64,000 bases of DNA from Gammaproteobacteria bacterium (GTDB taxonomy: Bacteria > Pseudomonadota > Gammaproteobacteria > SZUA-229). The notes under the pieces are model-generated. The model was not told the DNA's origin and ran no database searches. It worked only from the letters and a program-made list of their open reading frames with translations. This document shows positions 9,041 through 19,009 of the stretch, piece by piece. Positions within the stretch are counted from its first letter, which is position 1, and every line of letters starts with the position of its first letter. The DNA is taken from assembly GCA_026195255.1 (NCBI GenBank), contig JAPHSS010000022.1, forward strand, positions 61,316 through 125,315, written 5' to 3'. Both the position numbers and the translations under genes were made by a program.

Positions 9041-9538
9041 TTGGCAAGAGTAGATAAAAAGAAAAAACTACGGCCTTCTATACTGGATCGTTTATTTGAT
9101 AATGATCCAGATAACAATGTGGAAGTTGATCCTGACCAGCACCAGAAGTTAAAAGACCTTCGTGGTAGTGTGCGTCGTGATCTGGAAAATTTACTGAATA
9201 CTCGTTATAGAATGATAGAGCCAGAAAGTGATTATAGAGAAATACAAAGCTCACTTTTGAACTATGGCCTACCTGATTTGGCGACAGTTAATATTTCAGA
9301 TAAAGAAAAACGTAAAGATTTTATACAACATATGGAAATGGTTCTCATTGAGTATGAACCCAGGTTTAAAACAGTAAAAGTCAGGTATATGGAAAATTCA
9401 GATTCACTCGATCGCACCTTAAGATTTAGAATTGATGCGACTTTATATGCGGATCCATCTCCAGAAATAGTGGTGTTTGATTCAATTTTAGAGCCCGTTA
9501 CACGCACGGTTAATGTAGAGGAGACAAGTCATGGCTGA
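9041..9538 (+). CDS. tssE: T6SS baseplate protein TssE (gp25-like), TTG start
   Basis: Encodes 165 residues. The N-terminal R-P-S-I-L-D-R-L-F-D-N-D-P and the central R-G-S-V-R-R-D-L-E-N-L-L-N-T-R are TssE/gp25 signatures; E-P-R-F-K near residue 105 is also typical. TssE is the wedge protein that starts sheath polymerisation. The TTG at 9041 is chosen because an in-frame stop lies two codons upstream, the conserved R-P-S-I-L-D motif follows within 15 residues, and TTAGG lies 10 bases before it. The 3' end overlaps tssF by 8 bases. Confidence 0.92.
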   Translation: MARVDKKKKLRPSILDRLFDNDPDNNVEVDPDQHQKLKDLRGSVRRDLENLLNTRYRMIEPESDYREIQSSLLNYGLPDLATVNISDKEKRKDFIQHMEMVLIEYEPRFKTVKVRYMENSDSLDRTLRFRIDATLYADPSPEIVVFDSILEPVTRTVNVEETSHG

Positions 9539-11366
9539 TGAACTACTTCCCTACTATGAAAAAGAGTTAGCGTTTATTCGTCAAATGGGTTCAGAGTTTG
9601 CAAGTGAGCATCCAAAGATTGCAGGTCGGCTGGGTATTAATGCTGAAACAATTGAAGACCCTCATGTATCACGCTTAATTGAAGGTTTTGCTTATCTAAA
9701 TGCACGTATTCAACATAAACTTGATGATGATTTTCCCGAGTTAAGTGATGCGATATTAGAAGTACTCTTTCCGCATTATCAGCGCCCTATTCCTTCAATG
9801 AGCATTATTCAGTTTGTGCCAGATGAAGAAAAACTTGAAGCGACCTTTCGTTTACCAGCAAAGACCCTGCTGGAAACAGAACAGTTTGCAGGAGAAACCT
9901 GTCGTTTTTCAGCAATATATGAAACTCAGTTACATCCTTTTAAGCTAACACAGGCTAATTTAATTGGGCGACCGTTTACAACTCCAGGTTCAGACAACCT
10001 TAAAGGCTCTGCAGGTGTATTAAAGCTGTCTCTAAAAACATTCAATGAAGATATTACTTTTTTTGAAAACAAACCAGATAGTATTCGCTTTTATTTAAAG
10101 GGTCAGCCGCAGCATATTAACCCGCTTTATGAATTATTATTGAATAATTGTCAGGCCGTGGTTATGACTAAATCAGAATCGGATTCAAACCCGGTTCGTT
10201 TACCTGCCAATATAATTAAACCGGTTGGCTTTGAAATAAAAGATGGTTTATTGCCCTACCCTGACACGTCTTTTATGGGTTATCGCTTACTTACAGAATA
10301 TTTTACTTTTCCTGAAAAATTTATGTTTATCGAACTTCTGGGCTTTGCCGATAAAATTCCTGATGACGCACTTGATACACTGAATTTTTATATCTACCTT
10401 GGTGAGTCTGATGTTGAACTAGAGCATAATATATCTGCTGAAACTTTTCAGATGGGCTGTTCACCCGCAGTTAACCTGTTCGATCACAGAACAGATCCCA
10501 TAAAGCTTGATCACACTTCAACTGAGTATCAGATTATTCCTGATGCAAGAAGGCCTTCAGGATATGAAGTTTATTCTGTTGATAAGGTAACCGCCTCTAC
10601 ATCTGCAGGAGACAAAGAGACCTATTTACCTCTATATGGAATAAACCATGAGAGTCATGATCAGGAAAATCATGCTTACTGGTTCACTCAGCGACGTAAT
10701 GCCAAAATGGGTACATATTTAAGAGATGATGGAAGTGATGTTTTTTTAAGTCTGGTTGATTTGTATTTTAATCCAAATAATCCTGATGATCGCACATTAA
10801 GCATGCAAACAACCTGCAGCAATCGAGATCAACCTTCAAAGTTACCCTTTTCTGCAGATCAACCTAAATTACAATGCATAGATAGTGCACCACCCTGTGA
10901 AAAAATCCGTTGTGTTACGCAACCCAGTGCTACGGTACGTCCATCAATGCGTAATAATGCAAGATGGCGTTTAATATCACATTTGAGTTTAAATCATTTA
11001 TCTATTACGGGTAGAGATGATGCGACAAATGCATTAAAAGAAATTTTACGTTTATATGACTTTAAAGAATCATCTGTAAATCGAGCGCAGATAGAATCAA
11101 TAGTGAGTGTGAATACCCGTGCTATAAGCGCACCACTGACAATTGATGGTAGAGCGACACTTTGTCGAGGCATGGAAATTGAAATTGAATTAGATGATTC
11201 TCAATTAACGGGTAGTAGTAGTTATCTGTTTGCTACAGTGCTTGAGCATTTCTTTGCGCTGTATTGTTCAATTAATTCATTTACACGTGTGTTAGTAAAA
11301 TTAAAAAGTAAAGAAGGTTACCTTAAAAAATGTCCACCAAGGGCTGGCGAAAAAATACTTCTATAA
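9531..11366 (+). CDS. tssF: T6SS baseplate protein TssF
   Basis: Encodes 611 residues, as expected for TssF (VasA/ImpG). The N-terminus L-L-P-Y-Y-E-K-E-L-A-F-I-R-Q-M-G-x-E-F-A and H-P-K-I-A-G-R-L-G are strong family markers, and E-D-P-H-V-S-R-L-I-E-G-F-A-Y follows near residue 42. Two TssF and one TssG build each baseplate wedge with TssE. An AGGAG motif lies about 12 bases before the ATG, inside the end of tssE. The coding end overlaps tssG by 37 bases. Confidence 0.95.
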   Translation: MADELLPYYEKELAFIRQMGSEFASEHPKIAGRLGINAETIEDPHVSRLIEGFAYLNARIQHKLDDDFPELSDAILEVLFPHYQRPIPSMSIIQFVPDEEKLEATFRLPAKTLLETEQFAGETCRFSAIYETQLHPFKLTQANLIGRPFTTPGSDNLKGSAGVLKLSLKTFNEDITFFENKPDSIRFYLKGQPQHINPLYELLLNNCQAVVMTKSESDSNPVRLPANIIKPVGFEIKDGLLPYPDTSFMGYRLLTEYFTFPEKFMFIELLGFADKIPDDALDTLNFYIYLGESDVELEHNISAETFQMGCSPAVNLFDHRTDPIKLDHTSTEYQIIPDARRPSGYEVYSVDKVTASTSAGDKETYLPLYGINHESHDQENHAYWFTQRRNAKMGTYLRDDGSDVFLSLVDLYFNPNNPDDRTLSMQTTCSNRDQPSKLPFSADQPKLQCIDSAPPCEKIRCVTQPSATVRPSMRNNARWRLISHLSLNHLSITGRDDATNALKEILRLYDFKESSVNRAQIESIVSVNTRAISAPLTIDGRATLCRGMEIEIELDDSQLTGSSSYLFATVLEHFFALYCSINSFTRVLVKLKSKEGYLKKCPPRAGEKILL

Positions 11367-12445
11367 CTCGAAAGCTAACTGAGTCACCTTTCGAGTTTCA
11401 GTTTCTACAGGCTGTTCGTCTGTTGGAACGTTCTGCTGTGTTTGAAAAAGAAGCTGCACAATCTAATATTGGCATCAATCCAATTGCCAGGTTCACGCCT
11501 CCTGGGAGTGAGTCAATAAGATTTAAAACCAATCAGTCTTTAGCTTTTTTCTCATCAGAAGTAGATGAAATACAAAGAGTTGATAGGAATTCTGGTGCAG
11601 CTCAGTGGGAAATGCTTGTAAACCTGATGGGCTTAACCGGTTCTATGGGTGTGCTTCCCTATCATTACACTGAGCTTATTCTCAAAAGGCAGAAACTGAA
11701 AGATGAAACAATGGAGGTTTTCTTTGATTTATTTAATCATCGAATACTGTCTTTATTTTTTCAGGCATCGGTTAAATATAACTTACCGTTACATTATGAG
11801 CGTAATCGTTTACATCATTCAGTAAAAAACCAGTATGAGCCTCAAACAAGAGCATTGCTGTCATTAATTGGTATGGGTACAGAAGGTTTAACTAATCGCC
11901 TTTATACAAAAGATGAGTCACTGGTTTATTACAGTGGCTTATTAACTCAAAAAGTACGTACTGCAACAGGCTTGCAACAAATATTAAAATCACACTTCAA
12001 TATTCCCGTTGAAATAGATCAATTTGTTGGTCAATGGCAAGATTTAATTGATGATGTTCGCACCAGGTTACCTGATTTCAATAATCTAACTGGCAGAAAT
12101 GTCTGTTTAGGCCGTTCAGCTATGTTAGGTAAAAGAGGCTGGTTTGCTCAGGGTAAAATTCATATCATATTAGGGCCATTAAATAAAAAGCAATTATCTA
12201 CTTTTGCACCAGGCACCTTTGCATTAAAAGCACTTAATGAACTAGTTCGTATGTATGTGGGTATGGAAAATGATTACGACTTTATAATACGTATTAAACG
12301 AAGTGACATACCTGAAAAAATTCAATTAGGTAAAAAAGAACCCGCCATAATTGGCTGGAATACCTGGTTAACTAATAAACTAGCCGAGTTTGACGATAGA
12401 AATAAAACAATTGATATTTCTGTTTCAGCAAGTCGACTGGGCTAA
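11330..12445 (+). CDS. tssG: T6SS baseplate protein TssG
   Basis: Encodes 371 residues. Typical TssG elements are P-F-E-F-Q-F-L-Q-A-V-R-L-L-E-R near residue 20, the G-L-T-G-S-x-G-V-L-P-Y-H-Y-T-E segment near 105 and the D-L-F-N-H-R motif. The next methionine is far inside the domain, so the start at 11330 is kept although it lies 37 bases inside tssF. Such a long overlap suggests translational coupling of the TssF2-G wedge. No truncation is seen. Confidence 0.94.
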   Translation: MSTKGWRKNTSITRKLTESPFEFQFLQAVRLLERSAVFEKEAAQSNIGINPIARFTPPGSESIRFKTNQSLAFFSSEVDEIQRVDRNSGAAQWEMLVNLMGLTGSMGVLPYHYTELILKRQKLKDETMEVFFDLFNHRILSLFFQASVKYNLPLHYERNRLHHSVKNQYEPQTRALLSLIGMGTEGLTNRLYTKDESLVYYSGLLTQKVRTATGLQQILKSHFNIPVEIDQFVGQWQDLIDDVRTRLPDFNNLTGRNVCLGRSAMLGKRGWFAQGKIHIILGPLNKKQLSTFAPGTFALKALNELVRMYVGMENDYDFIIRIKRSDIPEKIQLGKKEPAIIGWNTWLTNKLAEFDDRNKTIDISVSASRLG

Positions 12446-12506
12446 ATTTTTTAAAAATTAATTATAACTTAACATATAAAAATAAATATAAGAGAAGGAA
12501 ATTGAG

Positions 12507-15194
12507 ATGATAACAATCGACTTAAAATCTTTAGTTGGTAAACTAAATGATTCATGCCGTACTGCACTAGAAGGTGCTGCAGGTATCTGTATGGCTCGCA
12601 CACATTACAATATAGAGATAGAACACTGGTTGTTAAAATTACTAGAGTTACCGGATAGTGATATCACTGCACTCTTAGAAAAGTTTGAAATTAATCCGGG
12701 TAAGTTAATTGAAGATATAAATAATGAACTTGATAAAGTTAAATCAGGCAATACACGGGCACCGGCTCTATCACCAACAGTAGTTGATCTGGCAAAAAAT
12801 GCCTGGATGTTAGCTTCTGTTGAATATGCACACCCACAGGCAACTTCAGCACATATCCTGGCAGCACTAATGTTAGATGAAAGTCTGCGTCGCTCTACAA
12901 ATATTACATCCGGTGAATTAAAGAAGATTGCACCTGAATCTTTACGCGCGGTTTTACCGAGTATTGTAGGCAGCACATCTGAATCTGTTTCCGCAGGCAT
13001 AGGTGATACTTCATCTTCAGATGGTTCTGCACCTGCTGGGCCTACGAACACGCCATCACTTGATAAGTTTACAGTCAACCTGACCGAAGATGCTAGAAAC
13101 GGCAAGATTGATGCCGTATTAGGTCGAGATGAGGAAGTTAGACAAATTATTGATATCTTAACTCGACGTCGACAGAACAACCCTATTCTTACGGGTGAAG
13201 CCGGTGTTGGTAAAACGGCTGTAGTAGAAGGTTTTGCATTACGTATTGCATCTGGTGATGTGCCGGACATCTTAAAAGGGGTATCAGTACGCAGTCTTGA
13301 CTTAGGTTTATTGCAAGCAGGTGCCAGTGTAAAAGGTGAATTTGAAAACAGGTTAAAATCAGTAATAGCTGAAGTTAAAGCCTCACCTGATCCAATCATT
13401 ATGTTTATAGATGAAGCTCACACCTTAATTGGTGCGGGTGGTAAAGAAGGACAGGGAGATGCGGCTAACTTGTTAAAACCCGCACTTGCACGTGGTGAGT
13501 TACGCACTATCGCGGCAACAACCTGGGCTGAGTATAAAAAATATTTTGAACGTGACCCCGCCCTTACCCGTCGTTTCCAGGTTGTAAAAGTTGAAGAACC
13601 CGATGAAACAAAAGCTATTAATATGATGCGCTCAATCTCGGTTATGCTGGCAAACCATCACGGTGTACGCATTATGGACGAGGCTATAATTGATTCTGTA
13701 AAATTATCTAGCCGTTATATAACTGCTCGTCAATTACCTGATAAGTCAGTGAGTTTGTTAGATACTGCCTGTGCGAGAGTTTCCTTAAGCCAAAGCACAA
13801 CACCTTCAGCGATTGAAGATACCCGCAGACAGATTACCCAGCATGAAACCAATATCATTTCACTCGAGCGTGAAAATGCTACTCTGGGTAATTGTGATGA
13901 GCGTATCGCTGAAATCACCACTGAAAAAGAACAGCTTGAAAAAGATTTAGAAACTCAAACGGCTCAATGGGAAAAAGAGCGCCTCATTGTTGATGAGATT
14001 CATGACTTACAGGCCAAAATTGAAGATGATTTTCATGCTCAGGCCTTACCAGAAGAAAAATTAAAAGAAGAAGGTGCACCTAAAAAACTGGATGTCGCAG
14101 AGCGTGAAGATATTAAAGCTGAGCTTCACGCAAAAATGGATGCATTAACAGAATTACAGGGTGAAAGCCCGTTAATTCAGGTTAATGTCGATAGTCAGGC
14201 GATTGCAGAAGTGGTGGCTAACTGGACAGGTATTCCGGTTGGTAAAATGGTATCTGATGAAATTAGTAATATTCTTGATCTTCAAAATGTACTGGCTAAA
14301 CGAGTTATTGGTCAGAAGCATGGTCTTGAAGCTATTGCCCAGGCAATAAGAACTTCCCGCGCAGGTTTAACCGATCCGCGTAAACCTATTGGTGTTTTCT
14401 TTTTAGTTGGTTCAAGTGGTGTCGGTAAAACCGAAACCGCACTGGCAGTTGCCGACCTGTTATATGGCGGTGAACAGAATATAACGACTATCAATATGTC
14501 CGAGTTTAAAGAAGAACATAAAGTTTCTATGTTATTAGGCTCGCCTCCAGGTTATGTTGGTTATGGTGAAGGTGGCGTTTTAACCGAAGCGGTTCGTCGT
14601 AAACCTTATAGTGTGATTCTGTTAGATGAGATGGAAAAGGCGCATCCGGGTGTGCAGGACATTTTCTACAATCTTTTAGATAAAGGCACCATTAAAGATG
14701 GTGAAGGTCGTGATATAGATTTTCGCAATACAGTAATCATAATGACGTCTAATGCAGGTGAAGAGCATATTAGAGCCATGTGTGCCGCCGGTGAAGAACT
14801 GCCTGAACCAGATGTATTATTAGATAATTTCCGTCCGCAATTATTACAGTATTTCAAACCTGCCTTCCTGGGTAGAACAACGGTTATACCTTATTATCCA
14901 TTAAGTGATGAAGACTTACTTAAAATATGCAAAATCAATATGAACCGTATTGAAAAGCGTATTAAAGATCACTATGCAGCTAGTTTCTCTTATGATGAAG
15001 ATCTGATGTTACACATAGTAGCCAGAAGTCAGGAAGTGGATACAGGGGCCAGAAATATAGAAAATATTTTGACTCGTACAATGTTGCCAGAAATGGCGTC
15101 TGAGTGTTTATCTAAAATTGCTGAAGGCAGTGAAATAAACAGGATACATGTAACCGTAACTGATGAAGGTAAATTTGGTTACGAAATTAGCTAA
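12507..15194 (+). CDS. clpV: T6SS sheath-recycling ATPase ClpV (TssH)
   Basis: Encodes 895 residues with the ClpB/ClpV plan. There is an N domain at about 1-160, then the first AAA+ module with Walker A G-E-A-G-V-G-K-T near 229-236 and Walker B F-I-D-E-A-H near 300. A coiled-coil middle region follows at about 430-540. The second AAA+ module has G-S-S-G-V-G-K-T near 635 and L-L-D-E-M-E-K-A near 704. The N-terminal helix G-A-A-G-I-C-M-A-R-T-H-Y-N-I-E-I-E-H-W-L is typical of ClpV, which binds contracted TssC and disassembles the sheath. GAAGG lies 8-12 bases before the ATG. It is last in the operon; only a weak hairpin is seen after it. Confidence 0.96.
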   Translation: MITIDLKSLVGKLNDSCRTALEGAAGICMARTHYNIEIEHWLLKLLELPDSDITALLEKFEINPGKLIEDINNELDKVKSGNTRAPALSPTVVDLAKNAWMLASVEYAHPQATSAHILAALMLDESLRRSTNITSGELKKIAPESLRAVLPSIVGSTSESVSAGIGDTSSSDGSAPAGPTNTPSLDKFTVNLTEDARNGKIDAVLGRDEEVRQIIDILTRRRQNNPILTGEAGVGKTAVVEGFALRIASGDVPDILKGVSVRSLDLGLLQAGASVKGEFENRLKSVIAEVKASPDPIIMFIDEAHTLIGAGGKEGQGDAANLLKPALARGELRTIAATTWAEYKKYFERDPALTRRFQVVKVEEPDETKAINMMRSISVMLANHHGVRIMDEAIIDSVKLSSRYITARQLPDKSVSLLDTACARVSLSQSTTPSAIEDTRRQITQHETNIISLERENATLGNCDERIAEITTEKEQLEKDLETQTAQWEKERLIVDEIHDLQAKIEDDFHAQALPEEKLKEEGAPKKLDVAEREDIKAELHAKMDALTELQGESPLIQVNVDSQAIAEVVANWTGIPVGKMVSDEISNILDLQNVLAKRVIGQKHGLEAIAQAIRTSRAGLTDPRKPIGVFFLVGSSGVGKTETALAVADLLYGGEQNITTINMSEFKEEHKVSMLLGSPPGYVGYGEGGVLTEAVRRKPYSVILLDEMEKAHPGVQDIFYNLLDKGTIKDGEGRDIDFRNTVIIMTSNAGEEHIRAMCAAGEELPEPDVLLDNFRPQLLQYFKPAFLGRTTVIPYYPLSDEDLLKICKINMNRIEKRIKDHYAASFSYDEDLMLHIVARSQEVDTGARNIENILTRTMLPEMASECLSKIAEGSEINRIHVTVTDEGKFGYEIS

Positions 15195-15785
15195 CACTTA
15201 GATGAGAGCCCCGGATTATGTTGAAAAAAGTGCCAGGGCTCTTGCTAAAATAGTTATGTATTCTGTGAATATATAAACTTAAACTAAATTAGCCCCGACA
15301 TCCGAGAATCTTTTATCGGTCTTTTTTGGCTTATAATATTTATATTTTATTCAATTATATCAATTAGATACGATACTTTCTTAATTTAGTTTATTATATC
15401 TATGTATTTACGATTAATACTATTAACTCATCTCAAACAACTGTTTCTCAGGCACCATCACCTTACTGGTTTCAATCATTATTAATGTGCAGAATAAAAT
15501 CAGAAAAATACACTATTTTTCTTGTTCATCAATAATGATTACCCAGACCAGGTCTTTAGCAGCATAATTTTTATAAGCTCATTTGCCATAACCAAGGCAG
15601 AAAAACCTCATTATAAACAAACCAAACATCGTACATTTACGATTTTTATATAGCTCTAAATTATCACACGTTGAGTCGAATCAGGATGATTTTAGATTTT
15701 GACCTGAGTCAATATGACTTTCCTGATTATGACTGACAATGAGTCAGTAACTTGAATTCTCAGTATTTCTTTAAAGGAAGATTAG
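15195..15785. other. Gene-free spacer between clpV and ppdK
   Basis: About 590 AT-rich bases contain no supported gene. Just after clpV, AGAGCCC (15205-15211) can pair with GGGCTCT (15236-15242) around a long loop without a U tract, giving a weak terminator at best. The right end carries the FNR-like box of ppdK at 15699-15712 and a GGAAG ribosome site just before its start codon. The rest shows nothing I can name. Confidence 0.5.
15699..15712 (+). promoter_or_regulatory. FNR-like box upstream of ppdK
   Basis: TTGAC-CTGA-GTCAA matches the FNR/Anr palindrome (TTGAT-N4-ATCAA) with the inner T/A pair changed to C/G. Its centre is 34.5 bases before the end of the -10-like GACAAT (15735-15740). 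That places it near -41.5, the class II activator position. The flanks, GATTT before and TATG after, are nearly the same as at the box before the Mrp-like operon (41523-41536). Oxygen-responsive control of ppdK is inferred. Confidence 0.62.
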
Positions 15786-18572
15786 ATGGCAACTAACCCC
15801 GTAAATACTTCTTATGTTTTTTCATTTAAAGATGGAGATGGTAAAAATAAGTCTCTTTTAGGCGGTAAAGGTGCAAACCTATGTGAAATGACCCAAATAG
15901 GTATTAACGTACCACCGGGTTTTGTTATTAGTACTGATGCCTGCCTGAGTTACCTTGAAACTGAAAATAAAGATTTACCGTCAGATTTAATGGATCAGGT
16001 GAACAGCCAGATAAAATTACTTGAAAAAGAAACCGGTAAAAAATTTGGTGATGCCGACAATATGTTGCTGTTATCAGTGCGCTCCGGTTCTGCCCTGTCA
16101 ATGCCTGGAATGATGGATACTATTCTTAATCTTGGGCTAAATTCAAAAACATTACCCGGCTTGATAAAACTGACTGGAAATAAACGTTTTGCATGGGACG
16201 CTTATCGACGCTTTATACAACTATTCGGTAAAGTTGCATTAGGTATTTCAGATGAAAAATTTGATAATCCATTTGATGCTATAAAAAAACGTGAAGGCGT
16301 TACTGAAGATACGGATCTTTCTGCTGAAAACTTTCGTGAAATAAGTAATCTGTTTCTAGAGATAGTAGAAGCAGAAACAGGTAATCCTTTTCCTGAAGAT
16401 GTTTACGAACAATTGCAATTATCCATCAAGGCCGTATTTAATTCATGGCTGGGTAAACGTGCTATAGATTACCGTCGTGAATTTAAAATCACACCGCAAA
16501 TGGCCAATGGTACAGCGGTTAATATTCAAACCATGGTGTTTGGAAATATGGGTGATAACTGCGCCACTGGTGTAGGTTTTACACGTAATCCTGGTACCGG
16601 TGAAAATGTCATGTTTGGCGAGTTTCTTATAAATGCCCAGGGTGAAGATGTAGTTGCAGGCATTCGCACACCAAAACCTGTACATGAGTTGGCTAATGAT
16701 ATGCCGCAAATGTACAAGGAGTTAGTCGCCTTACGAGACAGACTGGAAAATCATTATAAAGAAGTACAGGATTATGAATACACCATTGAAAATGGTGTTC
16801 TCTTTTGCCTGCAAACCCGTGATGGAAAAATGAATGCCACTGCCCGTGTTCGTACTTCACTGGAAATGACCAATGAAGGTTTAATTACTCGTAAGGCAGC
16901 TCTGTTACGAATTGAGCCTGAACAACTTGAACAATTACTTCATCCGCGCCTCGACCCTGAATCTAAACAAATGCCTATCGCACATGGTTTGCCCGCTTCA
17001 CCAGGTGCCGCTTCGGGACAAATTGTATTTGACGCAGATCGTGCTGAACTGGCACGCGATGCAGGTGAAAAAGTCATCCTGGTACGCGAAGAAACGAAAC
17101 CGGATGATATCCACGGTTTTTTTGCAGCTGAAGGTGTACTTACTAGTCGCGGCGGAAAAACTTCACATGCGGCTGTTGTCGCTCGAGGCATGGGTAAACC
17201 CTGTGTAGCGGGAGCTGAAGGTATTGACGTTGATGTCGAAAAACATATTGCCCGGGTAGGCAATACTGTACTGCATGAAGGTGACGTTATTACCATCGAT
17301 GGTGCAAACGGTAATGTATATTGTGGTGCAATCGATATGGTTCCGCCGAAGTTCTCGGACGAACTTCGTACACTGCTTAAATGGGCGGATGAAATAGCAA
17401 CATTAAAAATAATGAGCAATGCCGATTCAATAGAAGCCGCTACCCAGGCAATAGATTACGGAGCTATGGGCATTGGTTTATGTCGTACTGAAAGAATGTT
17501 TAATGCACAGGATCGTCTACCACTGGTTATTGATATGATTCTGGCAAAAGATAAAACAGAACGTAAAGCAGCACTGGATATATTAAGACCAATACAACGT
17601 GCCGATTTTAAAGATCTGTTTAAAATTATGTCGCCAAGACCCGTAACCATTCGCTTGCTTGATCCACCTATACACGAGTTCCTGCCTAATGAAAAACAAC
17701 TCGAAGAAGAAATTGAACATTTAAGATGCCTGAAAGATACAGTTAGCGGTGTTAATGATTTAATGAAAACAATGCAGCTTTTAAAACGCAAGGCAGATGT
17801 TAAAGCGATGCCTAAACCATTTGGTCCGGGTGGCCGCGAACTAGTGGAATCAGCCATCTTAAAAAAACAGCAGATGTTAATAAAGGTGCGTGAATTATTT
17901 GAGGTCAATCCGATGCTGGGGCATCGTGGTGTAAGACTTGGTATTACCTATCCTGAAATATACGAAATGCAGGTTCGTGCAATACTTGAAGCTGCTGCAG
18001 AGTGTAATAATGAAGGTTTTTCAGTTTGTCCAGAAATCATGGTGCCGCAGGTTTGTACCGGTAAGGAGCTGTTATGGGTAAGAAATATCGTAGATGATGT
18101 ACACGCCGATCTAGAAACTCAATATGATACTAAACTTAAATTTAAATTTGGTTCGATGATAGAAGTGGTGCGTGCCTGTATGCGTGCAGGCAGGTTAGCA
18201 GAAAATGCTGAGTTCTTCTCCTTTGGCACTAATGATTTGACACAGTCATGCTTCTCATTCTCACGTGAGGATGCAGAAAATAAATTTCTGCCACTGTATG
18301 AAGAAAATAATATTCTTCAGGATAATCCATTTGAAAGGCTGGATGTTAAAGGCGTTGGACGTCTTATGGAAATTGCCGTCAACTGGGGTCGAAAAACCAA
18401 CCCTGATTTAAAAGTTGGTATATGTGGTGAACAGGGAGGGCATCCTGAATCTATCCGTTTCTGTCATCATATTAACTTAAGTTACGTTTCCTGTTCTGCT
18501 CCCCGTATACCTATTGCACGACTGGCAGCCGCACAGGCTAAACTGACAGAAGATGAATATATGCCAGAATAG
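15786..18572 (+). CDS. ppdK: Pyruvate, phosphate dikinase
   Basis: Encodes 928 residues, close to bacterial PPDK. Order: ATP-grasp nucleotide domain (G-G-K-G-A-N-L-C-E-M near residue 27, S-V-R-S-G-S near 99), swivelling phosphohistidine domain (G-G-K-T-S-H with His461), then the PEP/pyruvate TIM barrel ending in G-I-C-G-E-Q-G-G-H-P with Cys880. PPDK interconverts PEP + AMP + PPi and pyruvate + ATP + Pi. In the glycolytic direction it saves ATP by using PPi, common in sulfur bacteria, methanotrophs and anaerobes. It stands alone behind a long leader with an FNR-like box, next to the glycogen operon. Confidence 0.96.
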   Translation: MATNPVNTSYVFSFKDGDGKNKSLLGGKGANLCEMTQIGINVPPGFVISTDACLSYLETENKDLPSDLMDQVNSQIKLLEKETGKKFGDADNMLLLSVRSGSALSMPGMMDTILNLGLNSKTLPGLIKLTGNKRFAWDAYRRFIQLFGKVALGISDEKFDNPFDAIKKREGVTEDTDLSAENFREISNLFLEIVEAETGNPFPEDVYEQLQLSIKAVFNSWLGKRAIDYRREFKITPQMANGTAVNIQTMVFGNMGDNCATGVGFTRNPGTGENVMFGEFLINAQGEDVVAGIRTPKPVHELANDMPQMYKELVALRDRLENHYKEVQDYEYTIENGVLFCLQTRDGKMNATARVRTSLEMTNEGLITRKAALLRIEPEQLEQLLHPRLDPESKQMPIAHGLPASPGAASGQIVFDADRAELARDAGEKVILVREETKPDDIHGFFAAEGVLTSRGGKTSHAAVVARGMGKPCVAGAEGIDVDVEKHIARVGNTVLHEGDVITIDGANGNVYCGAIDMVPPKFSDELRTLLKWADEIATLKIMSNADSIEAATQAIDYGAMGIGLCRTERMFNAQDRLPLVIDMILAKDKTERKAALDILRPIQRADFKDLFKIMSPRPVTIRLLDPPIHEFLPNEKQLEEEIEHLRCLKDTVSGVNDLMKTMQLLKRKADVKAMPKPFGPGGRELVESAILKKQQMLIKVRELFEVNPMLGHRGVRLGITYPEIYEMQVRAILEAAAECNNEGFSVCPEIMVPQVCTGKELLWVRNIVDDVHADLETQYDTKLKFKFGSMIEVVRACMRAGRLAENAEFFSFGTNDLTQSCFSFSREDAENKFLPLYEENNILQDNPFERLDVKGVGRLMEIAVNWGRKTNPDLKVGICGEQGGHPESIRFCHHINLSYVSCSAPRIPIARLAAAQAKLTEDEYMPE

Positions 18573-18745
18573 TGCACGAAATAATTAAGAATCCGGTATT
18601 CAGTAACTCGAATAAGGAGAATAATATAATGAATATTCTTTTATAAACATATAAATAGTATAAGTTAAACTGTTTTGTTTTTATTTATAAGGTTTTACAT
18701 ATAAAATTTAATCCACGATCAACAAAACAATAAAGGGTGAAAGTT

Positions 18746-19009
18746 ATGGCGACTATAAAAAAAGCAGCATCTAAGAAAAAAGCGGTTAAAAAAAAAGCAG
18801 CACCAAAAAAAGCAGCAGGTAAAAAAAAGGCAGCTGATAGAAAAATCAAAGTTACACTTGAGCAGAGACATAAAATGATATGTGAGGCTGCCTATTATAT
18901 CTCACTTGAAAAGACCTATGAAACGGTTAACCCGACAGAAGACTGGTTAGAAGCAGAAGCCTTCATAAATAAAATATGTACCGTGCACAGTAAAAAGATG
19001 ACTAAATAG
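18746..19009 (+). CDS. Small Lys/Ala-rich H1-like protein with DUF2934-type domain
   Basis: About 87 residues. The first 30 are nearly all Lys and Ala (repeats such as A-A-S-K-K-K-A-V-K-K-K-A-A), like bacterial histone-H1-like tails that bind DNA. The rest, with I-C-E-A-A-Y-Y-I-S-L-E-K and D-W-L-E-A-E-A-F-I, resembles DUF2934, a short helical domain of unknown function. The ATG at 18746 is chosen over the in-frame GTG at 18737 because the ribosome site GGGTGA lies 5 bases before the ATG but overlaps the GTG. It may be a nucleoid-associated or nucleic-acid-binding protein; this is inference from composition. Confidence 0.75.
   Translation: MATIKKAASKKKAVKKKAAPKKAAGKKKAADRKIKVTLEQRHKMICEAAYYISLEKTYETVNPTEDWLEAEAFINKICTVHSKKMTK

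Noticed and set aside
12605..13399. 264-codon open frame on the minus strand
   Set aside because: It lies wholly inside clpV on the opposite strand, has low-complexity Ser/Ala-rich content and no ribosome site; it is a shadow of the real gene.
15205..15242. Hairpin AGAGCCC/GGGCTCT after clpV as a terminator
   Set aside because: The loop is 24 bases and no U tract follows, so it is not a convincing intrinsic terminator.
15423..15479. 18-codon minus-strand frame (M-I-E-T-S-K-V-M-V-P-E-K...)
   Set aside because: The peptide looks protein-like but is too short to support, with a stop close upstream and no family match.
18629..18646. Five-codon leader (M-N-I-L-L) with an AAGGAGA site upstream
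   Set aside because: The ribosome site is good, but such a short peptide has no regulatory codon pattern or attenuator hairpin.
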